Below, in pieces: positions 45,359 to 55,666 of a stretch of 64,000 nucleotides of DNA. The notes under the pieces were generated by a model that saw only the letters and a list, made by a program, of their open reading frames with translations, made no database searches and had not been told where the DNA came from. Each line of letters begins with the position of its first letter. Position 1 is the stretch's first letter. The translations under genes were made by a program, and so were the position numbers. This DNA is from Cytobacillus dafuensis. Its GTDB lineage: Bacteria > Bacillota > Bacilli > Bacillales > Cytobacillaceae. The DNA lies in the NCBI RefSeq assembly GCF_007995155.1, contig NZ_CP042593.1:2026001-2090000 (forward strand). Direction: 5' to 3'.

Positions 45359-45412
45359 AATATTTATTTAAATAAGCCGATACATAGACTATGGAATTGA
45401 AGGAGAAGCCTC

Positions 45413-46192
45413 GTGGAAAAACTAACAATTCGAGAGATTGAACAAAATCTTTCTTTAGTAAAAGACCGAACTAGCGATTTTATTAGACATATAGAAAAAG
45501 ACGAAAGAAAAGGCGTCCAGCAGCTTTTAAAAAAATGGTATTCTCAACAAGAATCAGAGCAGAAAGCATATGAAAAATATTTGGAAATGACAAAGTATGA
45601 GAATAATTACAGAAGTCAGGGCTTCGAAAACATTGCTGGAATAGATGAGGTTGGAAGAGGACCACTCGCAGGACCTGTTGTTGCAGCAACTGTTATCTTA
45701 CCACCCACTTTTTATTTGCCTGGATTAGATGATTCCAAAAAGCTATCTGAACAAAAAAGAAATGCATTTTTTGAGATTATTAATCGAGAGGCAGTGTCAA
45801 TAAGTATAGGTATCATTAATGTAGAGGAAATTGATCATATTAATATTTTGGAAGCATCGAAAAAAGCCATGCTTACCGCAATAGCCGGGCTTAAAACCAA
45901 GCCGGATTTCCTCCTAATTGATGCAGTAAAACTCATGGCTCCTTATCCACAGGAAGCAATTATTAAAGGTGACGGAAAAAGTATTTCGATTGCCGCTGCT
46001 TCAATTGTAGCAAAAGTAACACGCGATCGGATGATGATTAAATTAGGAATGGAATTTCCCCAATACGGATTCTCTCAAAACATGGGGTATGGAACGAAGG
46101 AACATCTAAACGCTATTAAAAAGTTTGGAATAACCCCCCACCATCGTAGAAGCTTTGCTCCCATAAAGGATTTCGTAATAGAAGTAAAGTAA
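45413..46192 (+). CDS. rnhB: Ribonuclease HII
   Basis: Removes RNA from RNA-DNA hybrids, including single ribonucleotides. 259 residues with an N-terminal substrate-binding extension (about 1-70, usual in Bacillus) and the catalytic GIDEVGRGPLAGPVVAA near 77-93 (Asp79, Glu80); the other acidic residues lie in LLIDAVKL and SIVAKVTRDRMM. Start GTG, seven bases after AAGGAG. Confidence 0.96.
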   Translation: MEKLTIREIEQNLSLVKDRTSDFIRHIEKDERKGVQQLLKKWYSQQESEQKAYEKYLEMTKYENNYRSQGFENIAGIDEVGRGPLAGPVVAATVILPPTFYLPGLDDSKKLSEQKRNAFFEIINREAVSISIGIINVEEIDHINILEASKKAMLTAIAGLKTKPDFLLIDAVKLMAPYPQEAIIKGDGKSISIAAASIVAKVTRDRMMIKLGMEFPQYGFSQNMGYGTKEHLNAIKKFGITPHHRRSFAPIKDFVIEVK

Positions 46193-46204
46193 GAAGGTGA
46201 TTTT

Positions 46205-47872
46205 GTGCAAACATCGAACATTATACATTCTCTACTTAAACAGAATTATTTAAGTGATAATAAAGCTTTGACCTTTAGAACCGGACAGATTTTTAGTGGG
46301 AAGGTATTAAAGCTTTACCCAAATCAAATCGCTGAAGTGCAAGTCGGTTCTCATAAGGTGCTTGCGCAATTAGAAATCCCCTTAACAGTAAATGAAAACC
46401 AATGGTTTCAAGTTGAATCAGCTGAAGGAAAGGTTCACTTAAAGGTTTTAGATACACAGGGAACAAACGAAAAGCAGCTATTGGTTGGAGATTTACTAAA
46501 ACAATTTTCTCTTCCAGAAACAAAGGAGAATATTGCTCTTTTGCAACATTTTGTAAAAGAGCAGCTTCCAATAACGAAAGAAACAATCAGAACTGCTGCT
46601 GAATGGATAAAAAGCAGTCAGTCCATTCAAGATAGCCTCCAAGCAATAAGTGCACTTTATTCCAAACAATTGCCATTTACTGAAAGTGTTTTCCAATCTA
46701 TCACGTCAATAATCAAAGATGACTCGTTTTTAACATTGTTAGAAAACCTTCAAACGCTATTAAAAAATCATACTACTACTATTACTAGTACAAGACTGTT
46801 ATCTATGATTAATGAAATGAGTATGACTGAAAAAGAACGAACAATTAATTTGGCTCTCTCAACTCTTATTAAAGAGGCACAAGGAATACAAGATCCAGTA
46901 AAATCCGAAACAGCAATGAAACTTTTACAGGACCTTGGATTTTTTTTAAAGGAAACAACCGCAAAAGAGGGGCTGGAATTTAGTACAGAGCAGCCTAAAA
47001 ATAGCAATAATATCCTTATTGCAAATAAAAAAATACAAACTGAAGTCCAATCCTTATTGTCTACCCTAAGTAAAAATCGTGATGATGCTTTAGTCAAATT
47101 TACTCAGCTTCTTTCGTTGGAAGGTTCTGGTGCAGAAACAAAGCTTTCTTCCAAGGAGCAGGAGTTGCTAACAAGCATTAAGAGAGAAGTTCTCGATAGT
47201 ATAAAGCCTGTAGATGCACATGTGGTAAAAGATCAATTGAAAAATTTAATTCAAAAAATTGGCTTTTCTTATGAAAATGAAGCTGCAAAGTTAATAAATA
47301 ATCAAAATCAAGAAGAGAACAATAAAATTGAGATGCTAAAGCCCCTTCTTATGCAATTTTTAAAAGATGAACCCTCTGCCCCATTTAAAGACGCCGCCGA
47401 AAAGCTTTTGTTAAAAATAACTGGGTATCAGGTTCTCTCGCAGGAAGTGGGGCCTGTTCAACAATATGTTTTCCAGCTTCCAATTACATTTTGGGATAAA
47501 AAATTGGATATGACGATGCAGTGGAGTGGTAGGAAATCTAAATACGGAAAGATAGACCCTAATTATTGCCGAGTACTTTTTTATTTAAATCTTGATCATT
47601 TAAAAGAAACGATTGTAGATTTACAAGTCCAAAACAGAGTCATAAATATATTTATAACGAATGATCGAAAGGATTTAAAGGTAATTGCTACACCGTTTGT
47701 GGCTCAATTAAAAGAGAGCTTGGCCCAACTAAATTATCATCTGTCTTCCGTCACGTATAACAGAACCACTGAGAGCAAAAAGGCGATAAATGGAAAGTTG
47801 AGTGACCAATTTACCAATCCGTCTACTATTATTGTGCCAAATAAATACAATGGGGTGGATTTTCGAATATGA
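46205..47872 (+). CDS. ylqG: YlqG-like protein with FliK-like C-terminal region
   Basis: 555 residues, no accepted function. The N-terminal segment (about 1-90) is a small beta domain (FRTGQIFSGKVLKLYPNQIAEVQVG); the middle is long, helical and low in aromatic residues (about 95-440), as expected for a flexible ruler-like linker. The C-terminal 110 residues (YVFQLPITFW...YCRVLFYLNLDHLKETIVDL...VAQLKESLAQLNYH) resemble the compact C-terminal domain of FliK. The next gene resembles the cytoplasmic FlhB tail, FliK's known partner. Start GTG after AAGGTGA; the stop overlaps ylqH. The FliK link is inference. Confidence 0.75.
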   Translation: MQTSNIIHSLLKQNYLSDNKALTFRTGQIFSGKVLKLYPNQIAEVQVGSHKVLAQLEIPLTVNENQWFQVESAEGKVHLKVLDTQGTNEKQLLVGDLLKQFSLPETKENIALLQHFVKEQLPITKETIRTAAEWIKSSQSIQDSLQAISALYSKQLPFTESVFQSITSIIKDDSFLTLLENLQTLLKNHTTTITSTRLLSMINEMSMTEKERTINLALSTLIKEAQGIQDPVKSETAMKLLQDLGFFLKETTAKEGLEFSTEQPKNSNNILIANKKIQTEVQSLLSTLSKNRDDALVKFTQLLSLEGSGAETKLSSKEQELLTSIKREVLDSIKPVDAHVVKDQLKNLIQKIGFSYENEAAKLINNQNQEENNKIEMLKPLLMQFLKDEPSAPFKDAAEKLLLKITGYQVLSQEVGPVQQYVFQLPITFWDKKLDMTMQWSGRKSKYGKIDPNYCRVLFYLNLDHLKETIVDLQVQNRVINIFITNDRKDLKVIATPFVAQLKESLAQLNYHLSSVTYNRTTESKKAINGKLSDQFTNPSTIIVPNKYNGVDFRI

Positions 47873-48156
47873 ATCCGAAGGAATATAAAATGAGAAAAGA
47901 GGCGATAGCCTTAACCTATGATAGAAACGGAAAAGATGCCCCATACATTTCAGCTAAAGGGCAAGGTTTTATTGCTGAAAACATACTTGAACGAGCAAAA
48001 GAACATAATATTCCTATACAAGAAGATCCATCATTAATAGAGCTGTTAGGAAAACTGAATATAAATGAGCAGATTCCTGAAGAGCTTTATCAAGCAGTAG
48101 CAGAGGTTTTCGCATTTGTATACAAAACTGACCAATTGGCAGGAGGGAAAAAATAA
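47869..48156 (+). CDS. ylqH: FlhB C-terminal-domain-like protein YlqH
   Basis: 95 residues matching the cytoplasmic part of the flagellar export protein FlhB without its membrane helices: EAIALTYDRNGKDAPYISAKGQGFIAENI, then AKEHNIPIQEDPSLIELLGKL and IPEELYQAVAEVFAFVYK. In FlhB the self-cleaving NPTH motif lies just before this stretch; here that position reads GKDAP, so it should not self-cleave. The ATG overlaps the ylqG stop. Confidence 0.85.
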   Translation: MNPKEYKMRKEAIALTYDRNGKDAPYISAKGQGFIAENILERAKEHNIPIQEDPSLIELLGKLNINEQIPEELYQAVAEVFAFVYKTDQLAGGKK

Positions 48157-48266
48157 CAAGAAGGTAATTATTTTATTAAAAATGAAATTAATGAGCTATT
48201 TTTTAGCTGATTTTACCTAATGAATTTAGAAATATTAAAAGAAAAATAATATTTCCCTAATAAAGG

Positions 48267-48295
48267 TGGACAAGGTTAGTGTCATCTAATAAAAT
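48267..48295 (+). promoter_or_regulatory. sucCD promoter
   Basis: -35 TGGACA (48267-48272), 17-base spacer and -10 TAAAAT (48290-48295), each one base from consensus, 45 bases before the sucC start. Confidence 0.7.
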
Positions 48296-48339
48296 GAAAT
48301 CGCAGTCTACTTTTTGAAGAGTTTGATAGGAGGATGGAA

Positions 48340-49500
48340 ATGAATATACATGAGTACCAAGGTAAAGAGGTCCTCAGAAAATATGGGGTAGCAGTTCCAA
48401 ATGGCAAAGTGGCTTTTACAGTTGAGGAAGCAGTTGAAGCTGCAAAAGAACTAGGCACTGATGTTTGTGTTGTTAAGGCACAAATTCATGCTGGGGGTCG
48501 CGGGAAAGCTGGCGGTGTAAAGGTAGCAAAGAATTTAGATGAAGTCCGTACATATGCAAATGAAATTTTAGGAAAAACGCTTGTTACTCATCAAACAGGA
48601 CCTGAAGGAAAAGAGGTTAAGCGCCTTTTAATCGAAGAAGGCTGTGACATAAAAAAGGAATACTATATTGGTTTAGTATTAGATCGTGCTACTTCCCATG
48701 TTGTACTAATGGGATCTGAAGAAGGCGGTACTGAAATTGAAGAGGTAGCTGAAAAGACGCCAGAAAAGATTTTTAAAGAACAAATTGATCCAGTTCTTGG
48801 TTTAATGCCATACCAAGCACGACGTCTTGCATTCAATATCAATATTCCAAAAGAATTAGTGAATCAAGCTGTGAAGTTTATGACTGGTTTATACAACGCT
48901 TATATTGAAAAGGATTGCTCTATTGCTGAAATTAATCCATTAGTTGTTACTGGTGATGGGAAAGTCATGGCATTGGATGCAAAATTAAATTTTGATTCTA
49001 ATGCACTTTATCGTCAAAAAGATATTTTAGAATATCGTGATCTTGAAGAAGAAGATTCAAAAGAAATTGAGGCTTCAAAATATGATTTAAGCTATATAGC
49101 TTTAGATGGAAACATTGGTTGTATGGTTAATGGTGCAGGTCTTGCCATGGCAACAATGGATATCGTTAAACATTATGGCGGAGAACCTGCCAACTTCCTT
49201 GATGTTGGGGGCGGCGCGACTGCAGAAAAAGTTACAGAAGCATTTAAAATTATCCTTTCAGATCCAAATGTAAAAGGTATTTTTGTTAATATCTTTGGTG
49301 GAATCATGAAGTGTGATGTTATTGCAGAGGGTGTAGTTGAAGCAGCGAAACAAGTTGGACTTAGTATTCCTCTTGTCGTTCGTTTGGAAGGAACAAACGT
49401 GGATTTAGGTAAGAAAATCCTATCCGAGTCTGGCCTTAATATTACAGCTGCTGAATCCATGGCTGACGGCGCACAAAAAATTGTTTCATTAGTGAAATAG
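48340..49500 (+). CDS. sucC: Succinyl-CoA synthetase beta subunit (ADP-forming)
   Basis: Forms succinate and ATP from succinyl-CoA in the citric acid cycle, with SucD. 386 residues: [17 protein letters not shown] start, an ATP-grasp domain ([15 protein letters not shown] near residues 46-60, [11 protein letters not shown]), and a C-terminal Rossmann-like part ([16 protein letters not shown]). GGAGG is spaced for the ATG at 48340; the ATG at 48334 overlaps it. Confidence 0.97.
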   Translation: MNIHEYQGKEVLRKYGVAVPNGKVAFTVEEAVEAAKELGTDVCVVKAQIHAGGRGKAGGVKVAKNLDEVRTYANEILGKTLVTHQTGPEGKEVKRLLIEEGCDIKKEYYIGLVLDRATSHVVLMGSEEGGTEIEEVAEKTPEKIFKEQIDPVLGLMPYQARRLAFNINIPKELVNQAVKFMTGLYNAYIEKDCSIAEINPLVVTGDGKVMALDAKLNFDSNALYRQKDILEYRDLEEEDSKEIEASKYDLSYIALDGNIGCMVNGAGLAMATMDIVKHYGGEPANFLDVGGGATAEKVTEAFKIILSDPNVKGIFVNIFGGIMKCDVIAEGVVEAAKQVGLSIPLVVRLEGTNVDLGKKILSESGLNITAAESMADGAQKIVSLVK

Positions 49501-49523
49501 GATCTAGAGAAAGGGGAATTAAC

Positions 49524-50426
49524 GTGAGCGTTTTTATTAATAAAGATACGAAGGTTATTGTGCAAGGGATAACAGGTGGAACAGCCCGTTTCCATACAAA
49601 ACAAATGCTTGAATACGGTACTAATATTGTTGGCGGTACCTCTCCTGGTAAGGGCGGTCAAGAAGTTGAAGGTGTACCAGTATTCAATACAGTTAAGGAA
49701 GCTGTTGAAGCAACTGGTGCCAATGCATCTGTTATTTATGTTCCAGCACCATTTGCTGCAGATTCAATTATTGAGGCAGTGGATGCTGAATTGGATTTAG
49801 CTATCTGTATTACTGAGCATATCCCAGTATTAGATATGGTTAAAGTAAAACGCTATATGGAAGGCAAGAAGACTCGTCTAGTAGGTCCTAACTGTCCTGG
49901 AGTAATTACTGCTGATGAGTGTAAGATAGGTATTATGCCTGGATACATCCACAAGAAGGGGCATGTTGGAGTTGTATCTCGCTCAGGAACATTAACTTAC
50001 GAGGCAGTTCATCAATTAACTCAAGCTGGAATTGGTCAAACAACTGCAGTAGGAATTGGTGGAGACCCTGTTAATGGTACAAACTTCATCGATGTATTAA
50101 AGGCATTCAACGAAGACCCTGAAACATATGCAGTTATTATGATTGGAGAAATCGGAGGAACAGCAGAAGAAGAAGCTGCTGAATGGGTGAAAACCAATAT
50201 GACGAAGCCTGTAGTCGGCTTTATTGGTGGACGTACTGCACCTCCAGGAAAACGTATGGGACATGCTGGAGCGATCATTTCAGGCGGAAAAGGAACAGCT
50301 GATGAAAAGATCCGCGTTATGAATGCTTGTGGAATTGAAGTAGCAGATACACCTTCTGTAATGGGTGAAACTCTAATTAAGGTTCTTAAAGAAAAAGGCC
50401 TTTACGAACAATGTAAAACTCATTAA
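49524..50426 (+). CDS. sucD: Succinyl-CoA synthetase alpha subunit
   Basis: 300 residues with the CoA-binding N-terminal domain ([30 protein letters not shown]) and the phosphohistidine loop [33 protein letters not shown] is also conserved. Start GTG after AAGGGG, 23 bases after sucC. Ends before a GC-rich terminator. Confidence 0.97.
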   Translation: MSVFINKDTKVIVQGITGGTARFHTKQMLEYGTNIVGGTSPGKGGQEVEGVPVFNTVKEAVEATGANASVIYVPAPFAADSIIEAVDAELDLAICITEHIPVLDMVKVKRYMEGKKTRLVGPNCPGVITADECKIGIMPGYIHKKGHVGVVSRSGTLTYEAVHQLTQAGIGQTTAVGIGGDPVNGTNFIDVLKAFNEDPETYAVIMIGEIGGTAEEEAAEWVKTNMTKPVVGFIGGRTAPPGKRMGHAGAIISGGKGTADEKIRVMNACGIEVADTPSVMGETLIKVLKEKGLYEQCKTH

Positions 50427-50445
50427 TTGATAAAGTTGAATAGTG

Positions 50446-50470
50446 AGTCCCCCTTTTTAGGGGGGCTATT
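50446..50470 (+). terminator. Terminator after sucD
   Basis: Stem AGTCCCCC/GGGGGGCT with one G-T pair (50446-50453 with 50460-50467), T-rich loop, then ATTTC. The T-run lies mainly in the loop, so efficiency is uncertain. Confidence 0.65.
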
Positions 50471-50520
50471 TCTGCATTATCTTATTTAAACAGACTAGAA
50501 TAAAAAATAGGAGGATATAA

Positions 50521-51390
50521 ATGGACGAATTTAAACGAAGACTTACACATCTCCATCACTGTAGAGGAGTTGGATGGAAAACAATTTTTCAAATATTAAA
50601 AGGTGACCCCGAGCTTAAAAATCTCTATCAACTTTCCCATAATGACTTTTTTACTCAAATCCATAACCCCTCATCCTCTTCCATTCTCCATGATCTTCAA
50701 TCAGGATTAATTCATGATCAAATCCGTCAATATAAAATAAATGGAATAAATGTTATCACAATTTTTGATGATGAATATCCAACATTATTAAAAGAAACTT
50801 ACCAACCACCTTGGATTTTATATGCTAAAGGCGATATAACCTTACTAAAAAAAGATATTCATCTAGCAGTTGTAGGTGCAAGGCAGCATACAGAGTATGG
50901 AGAAAATGCCATAAATTATTTATTACCAAAATTGATTGAACAAGGAATTGTTATAGTAAGTGGACTAGCTTCAGGGATTGATACAATCGCTCACCATTCT
51001 GCAATTAAGAATGGCGGGAAAACAATTGCTGTAATAGCAGGTGGCCTCTTCCATATTTACCCTCAAACTAATCAGCAACTTGCCTCAGAAATGATGAAAA
51101 ACCAGTTAATTATCTCAGAATATCCTCCTAATATTCGTCCTACAAGATGGCAATTTCCAATGAGAAATCGTATAATCAGCGGTATTTGTAAAGGGATTTT
51201 AATAATTCAGGCAAAAAGTAAAAGCGGCTCTCTAATTACTGCTAATTATGCTGTTCAAGAAGGAAGGGAAGTATTTGCTCTCCCGGGCAATATTTTTAGT
51301 TCTTACTCAATCGGTACAAATGAACTAATACAACAGGGTGCAAAGCTCATCATAACTCCTGAAGATATACTACAAGAATTAATATTTTGA
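50521..51390 (+). CDS. dprA: DNA processing protein DprA
   Basis: Loads RecA on incoming single-stranded DNA during transformation. 289 residues: a short N-terminal helical part, then the Rossmann-like core VVGARQHTEYG, IVSGLASGIDTIAHHSAI, GGLFHIYPQTN, SEYPPN, FPMRNRIISG and GSLITANYAVQEGREVFALPGNI. The C-terminal winged-helix domain of longer forms is absent, as in B. subtilis. AGGAGG precedes the ATG. It suggests at least the potential for DNA uptake or repair functions. Confidence 0.95.
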   Translation: MDEFKRRLTHLHHCRGVGWKTIFQILKGDPELKNLYQLSHNDFFTQIHNPSSSSILHDLQSGLIHDQIRQYKINGINVITIFDDEYPTLLKETYQPPWILYAKGDITLLKKDIHLAVVGARQHTEYGENAINYLLPKLIEQGIVIVSGLASGIDTIAHHSAIKNGGKTIAVIAGGLFHIYPQTNQQLASEMMKNQLIISEYPPNIRPTRWQFPMRNRIISGICKGILIIQAKSKSGSLITANYAVQEGREVFALPGNIFSSYSIGTNELIQQGAKLIITPEDILQELIF

Positions 51391-52050
51391 TCATATATGT
51401 ATTTTTCTTAATGATTTGATGTATAATTCTTAAAAAACACAAAAATTCGGAATAAGGTGAAAAATTCAAGAAGATGAAATGAGATAATGAAATAAAGTTA
51501 ATAATCTCTAAAGTGAACTTATCCACTTAGAAATGGTCTTCTAAGAATATCGCATAAGAAAAACTAGGCAAAGCTAAAAAAGACATTGCGAACGCAAAGT
51601 TTTTCTAATAATATTGTTCAAAGGGTTGAAATTATTGCAAAACTGTTATATATTGGGCAACGTGTGTTCGAAAAATGAATGAGTCATTTCATTTTATGGG
51701 ATTAATTTGAAATATACCCATTTAAATAACATGATAATGTTTGACAAAGGTGAAAGAGTTGTACAATAATATGGATATTTCATGAAAATGAAAAAATCAT
51801 TAAAGTTTTCAATTATAATTTAATCCGTGGCAATTTTTATTTACGGGGTTATTTTTATATAATAAATAATTTCATGTAAAATATTTATCAAAAACGGACG
51901 TTTTCTTCACTAAGCGATTTAATATAGAAGAAGTCTATTTAAAAGAAGTCTATGTTAAAACTCAGTGTTGATAAAGCTAATTTGTTGTAGATTGGGCGAA
52001 ATCAACAGGGAAGTTTAACATTTAAAATCCCCTCTCAAGGAGGACTATTG
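51391..52050. other. Long AT-rich leader before topA
   Basis: About 650 bases with no credible gene. Visible signals: a 9-bp inverted repeat AGAAAAACT/AGTTTTTCT (51557-51565 with 51598-51606) enclosing a small TTGCG/CGCAA hairpin; the topA promoter candidate at 51741; and a tandem duplication of AGAAGTCTAT (51929-51938 and 51944-51953). No terminator with a clear T-run was found after dprA. Confidence 0.6.
51741..51770 (+). promoter_or_regulatory. Candidate topA promoter
   Basis: Perfect -35 TTGACA (51741-51746); -10 AATAAT (51765-51770) at 18 bases or TACAAT (51762-51767) at 15. It would give topA an untranslated leader of about 275 bases. Confidence 0.5.
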
Positions 52051-54126
52051 ATGTCAGAGTTTTTAGTAATCGTTGAGTCTCCTGCAAAGGCAAAAACGAT
52101 TGAGCGTTATCTTGGAAAAAAATATAAAGTTAAAGCATCTATGGGGCATGTCAGAGATTTACCGAAAAGCCAAATGGGTGTTGATGTTGAAAATCATTTT
52201 GAGCCTAAGTATATAACGATTCGTGGTAAAGGTCCTGTTCTAAAGGAATTAAAGACCGCGGCTAAAAAGGCAAAAAAGATTTATCTCGCAGCTGACCCGG
52301 ATCGTGAAGGTGAAGCGATTGCTTGGCATTTGGCTCATAGCCTAAATATGGATATAACCTCTGATTGCCGTGTTGTTTTTAATGAAATTACGAAGGAAGC
52401 AATCAAGGAATCATTTAAACATCCAAGACCAATTAATATGGATCTCGTTGATGCTCAACAAGCAAGGAGACTTCTCGATCGATTAGTAGGGTATAATATC
52501 AGTCCTTTATTATGGAAAAAAGTAAAAAAGGGCTTGAGTGCAGGAAGGGTACAGTCTGTAGCTGTTCGCCTAATCATAGATCGAGAAAAAGAAATCAAAG
52601 CCTTCGTTCCTGAAGAGTACTGGTCCATTGAAGGTGACTTTTTAAAAGGAAAAGACAGCTTCGAGGCATCCTTTTATGGAATAGGGAATGAAAAGGTGGA
52701 ATTAAAGTCCAATCAAGAAGTGCAAGATATATTAAGCAAGATGAAGGGGAACAAATTTAAGGTTTCCACTGTCACAAAAAAAGAACGGAAAAGAAATCCA
52801 GCTGCTCCTTTTACAACTTCATCACTTCAACAGGAAGCTGCAAGAAAGTTAAATTTCCGAGCCAAAAAAACGATGATGCTTGCACAGCAGCTTTATGAAG
52901 GAATTGATCTTGGAAAAGAAGGAACTGTCGGATTAATAACTTATATGAGAACGGATTCTACAAGGATTTCGGAAATAGCCCAAGAAGAAGCAACACAATT
53001 TATTAATAAAACATACGGGCAAGAATTTTTGCAAGTTGAAAAGAAAAAAGAAAAGAAAAAATCAAACACACAGGACGCTCATGAAGCTATTCGTCCTACA
53101 AGTGTTATGAGAGAGCCGTCAAGCCTTAAAGAATTTCTATCTAGAGATCAACTGCGTTTATATAGGCTCATTTGGGAACGCTTCGTAGCAAGTCAAATGG
53201 CTTCTGCTATCATGGATACAATGAGTGTTGATTTAAAAAATGGGGATGTTATTTTTAGAGCAACTGGTTCAAAAGTAAAATTCCCAGGTTTTATGAAGGT
53301 CTATGTAGAGGGATCGGACGATCAAGCTGAGGAAAAGGATAGAATGCTTCCGGATCTTAAAGAAGGTGACGAAGTTCTAAAAAAAGATATTGATCCAAAA
53401 CAGCATTTTACACAGCCTCCTCCAAGATATACTGAAGCTCGACTTGTTAAAACATTAGAAGAGCTAGGTATTGGACGTCCATCAACATTTGCACCAACTT
53501 TAGACACCATTCAAAAACGTGGTTATGTAGCTTTGGATAATAAAAGGTTTATACCAACTGAATTGGGAGAAATCGTCTTAGAGTTGATTCTTGAATTTTT
53601 CCCAGATATTCTTGACGTTGAATTTACCGCCAAGATGGAAAAAGATTTGGACTATATTGAAGAAGGAAAAGTAAATTGGGTTCAAATCATTGATGATTTT
53701 TATGGTGATTTTGAGAAGCATCTTGAAAAGGCAGAAAAGGAAATGCAAGAAGTGGAAATCAAGGATGAACCAGCTGGTGAGGATTGTGAGCAATGTGGGA
53801 ATCCTATGGTCTTTAAAATGGGACGTTATGGAAAGTTTATGGCCTGCAGCAACTTCCCAGATTGCCGAAATACGAAACCGATTGTTAAAGATATTGGAGT
53901 AAAATGTTCGAAGTGTCAAGAAGGTAATATAATTGAAAGAAAAAGTAAGAAACGAAGGATTTTTTACGGATGTGATCGGTTCCCTGAATGTGACTTTATT
54001 TCTTGGGATAAGCCTTTACCGCGCAGTTGTCCAAAATGTGATAACCTTTTGATTGAAAAGAAGCTGAAAAAAGGCGTCCAGGTTCAATGTATTGAATGTG
54101 ATTACAAGGAAGAGAAGCAAAGTTAA
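52051..54126 (+). CDS. topA: DNA topoisomerase I
   Basis: Relaxes negative supercoils by single-strand passage. 691 residues: Toprim domain ([36 protein letters not shown]), active-site Tyr298 in [12 protein letters not shown], and at the C terminus three four-cysteine zinc modules (CEQC..CSNFPDC, CSKC..CDRFPEC, CPKC..CIEC). The ATG at 52051 follows AAGGAGG; a TTG one codon earlier is also in frame. Confidence 0.97.
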   Translation: MSEFLVIVESPAKAKTIERYLGKKYKVKASMGHVRDLPKSQMGVDVENHFEPKYITIRGKGPVLKELKTAAKKAKKIYLAADPDREGEAIAWHLAHSLNMDITSDCRVVFNEITKEAIKESFKHPRPINMDLVDAQQARRLLDRLVGYNISPLLWKKVKKGLSAGRVQSVAVRLIIDREKEIKAFVPEEYWSIEGDFLKGKDSFEASFYGIGNEKVELKSNQEVQDILSKMKGNKFKVSTVTKKERKRNPAAPFTTSSLQQEAARKLNFRAKKTMMLAQQLYEGIDLGKEGTVGLITYMRTDSTRISEIAQEEATQFINKTYGQEFLQVEKKKEKKKSNTQDAHEAIRPTSVMREPSSLKEFLSRDQLRLYRLIWERFVASQMASAIMDTMSVDLKNGDVIFRATGSKVKFPGFMKVYVEGSDDQAEEKDRMLPDLKEGDEVLKKDIDPKQHFTQPPPRYTEARLVKTLEELGIGRPSTFAPTLDTIQKRGYVALDNKRFIPTELGEIVLELILEFFPDILDVEFTAKMEKDLDYIEEGKVNWVQIIDDFYGDFEKHLEKAEKEMQEVEIKDEPAGEDCEQCGNPMVFKMGRYGKFMACSNFPDCRNTKPIVKDIGVKCSKCQEGNIIERKSKKRRIFYGCDRFPECDFISWDKPLPRSCPKCDNLLIEKKLKKGVQVQCIECDYKEEKQS

Positions 54127-54160
54127 AAAAGGGTGGGCTTATTTGGCTCACTCTTTTCTA
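54127..54160 (+). terminator. Rho-independent terminator after topA
   Basis: Stem AAAAGGGTGGGC/GCTCACTCTTTT with G-T pairs (54127-54138 with 54146-54157), directly after the stop codon. Confidence 0.75.
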
Positions 54161-54242
54161 GTGGTAAAGTAAAAATTATGTTAATTAAATTTGTATTGAT
54201 TGCAAATTGAGCATGATAAAGGTAAAGTAATAGAGCATTATT

Positions 54243-54273
54243 TTATTATGATCGAAAGTTTTGATCATAATAA
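54243..54273 (+). promoter_or_regulatory. 31-bp near-perfect palindrome before trmFO
   Basis: TTATTATGATC (54243-54253) and GATCATAATAA (54263-54273) are exact reverse complements around a nine-base centre GAAAGTTTT that pairs partly itself. It ends about ten bases before the trmFO ribosome site TTTGGAGG. It may be an operator or a leader hairpin; there is no T-run beyond it. Confidence 0.6.
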
Positions 54274-54297
54274 GATGCATATTTGGAGGTTTAATAA

Positions 54298-55611
54298 ATG
54301 AAAGATATCGTTGTAAATGTCATTGGAGCCGGCCTAGCTGGAAGTGAAGCAGCGTGGCAAATCGCTAATCGGGGCATTTCTGTACGGCTGTATGAGATGA
54401 GACCAGTTAAACAAACGCCTGCTCATCATACCGATAAATTCGCTGAGCTGGTATGTAGTAACTCCTTACGTGCCAATACGCTTACGAATGCTGTAGGTGT
54501 TCTTAAAGAAGAAATGAGAATGTTAAATTCAGTTATTATTAATTCGGCAGATGCTTGCTCGGTTCCAGCAGGAGGGGCTTTAGCTGTTGATCGTCACGAG
54601 TTTGCAGCACTTGTTACTGAAAAGGTAAAAAATCATCCGAATGTAACGGTTATTCATGAAGAGGTAACTGAGATTCCAGAAGGACCGACAATCGTTGCTA
54701 CTGGGCCTTTAACGAGTGAGGCACTTTCTTCAAAATTAAAAGAATTATCAGGTGAAGAATATTTATATTTTTATGATGCAGCAGCACCCATAATTGAAAA
54801 GGAATCCATCAATATGGATAAGGTTTATTTAAAATCACGATATGATAAAGGTGAAGCTGCATATTTAAATTGTCCAATGACAGAGGAAGAATTCAATATA
54901 TTTTATGAAGCATTAGTAGATGCTGAAACAGTACCATTAAAAGAATTTGAAAAAGAAATCTTTTTTGAAGGTTGTATGCCGATTGAGGTCATGGCTAACA
55001 GAGGTAAGAAAACGATGCTGTTCGGCCCTATGAAGCCTGTCGGTTTAGAGGATCCTAAGACTGGTAAAAGACCATATGCAGTTGTTCAGCTGCGGCAAGA
55101 TGATGCTGCAGGGACCTTATATAATATCGTTGGATTCCAGACTCATTTAAAATGGGGCCCGCAAAAAGAAGTTATACAATTGATTCCGGGTTTAGAAAAT
55201 GCAGAAATTGTTCGATATGGTGTTATGCACCGCAATACATTCATTAACTCTCCAAAGGTGTTGAAACCAACCTATCAATTCCGCAACCGTGAAAATTTAT
55301 TTTTTGCAGGGCAAATGACGGGTGTTGAAGGATATGTAGAATCAGCAGCAAGTGGATTGGTGGCTGGAATAAACGCAGCTCGACTTGTTAAAGGGGAAGA
55401 ATTACTCGAGTTTCCTCATGAATCAACCCTTGGAAGTATGGCGCGTTATATAACTTCCGCAAATCAAAAAAGCTTTCAGCCAATGAATGCTAATTTCGGC
55501 TTACTGCCAGATCTTCCTGAAAAAATTAAAGGGAAGAAAGAACGAAATGAACAACATGCTAACAGAGCGCTGGAAACAATTCAGAACTTTGCGAAAAATA
55601 AGGGTATTTAA
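54298..55611 (+). CDS. trmFO: Folate-dependent tRNA m5U54 methyltransferase TrmFO
   Basis: Makes ribothymidine 54 in the T-loop of tRNAs, using methylenetetrahydrofolate and FAD. 437 residues: FAD-binding [18 protein letters not shown] at the N terminus, [24 protein letters not shown] with a conserved Cys, and [25 protein letters not shown] at the C terminus. It is the old gid gene and has its Bacillus place between topA and xerC. Confidence 0.96.
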   Translation: MKDIVVNVIGAGLAGSEAAWQIANRGISVRLYEMRPVKQTPAHHTDKFAELVCSNSLRANTLTNAVGVLKEEMRMLNSVIINSADACSVPAGGALAVDRHEFAALVTEKVKNHPNVTVIHEEVTEIPEGPTIVATGPLTSEALSSKLKELSGEEYLYFYDAAAPIIEKESINMDKVYLKSRYDKGEAAYLNCPMTEEEFNIFYEALVDAETVPLKEFEKEIFFEGCMPIEVMANRGKKTMLFGPMKPVGLEDPKTGKRPYAVVQLRQDDAAGTLYNIVGFQTHLKWGPQKEVIQLIPGLENAEIVRYGVMHRNTFINSPKVLKPTYQFRNRENLFFAGQMTGVEGYVESAASGLVAGINAARLVKGEELLEFPHESTLGSMARYITSANQKSFQPMNANFGLLPDLPEKIKGKKERNEQHANRALETIQNFAKNKGI

Positions 55612-55614
55612 TTG

Positions 55615-55653
55615 CAAGGGCTTCTAAAATGTGTTACTATTTAGAAGCCCTTG
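55615..55653 (+). other. 14-bp perfect hairpin between trmFO and xerC
   Basis: CAAGGGCTTCTAAA (55615-55628) pairs exactly with TTTAGAAGCCCTTG (55640-55653) around an 11-base loop. It starts three bases after the trmFO stop, but no T-run follows; instead the xerC ribosome site GAGGTG begins two bases later. It may be an attenuator, an mRNA 3'-end stabiliser or a ribosome-access control. Confidence 0.7.
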
Positions 55654-55666
55654 TGAGGTGATAATG

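Noticed and set aside
51929..51953. Tandem AGAAGTCTAT copies as the start of a repeat array or CRISPR-like structure
   Set aside because: Only two copies 15 bases apart, with no third copy or spacer pattern. No CRISPR array was seen anywhere in the window.
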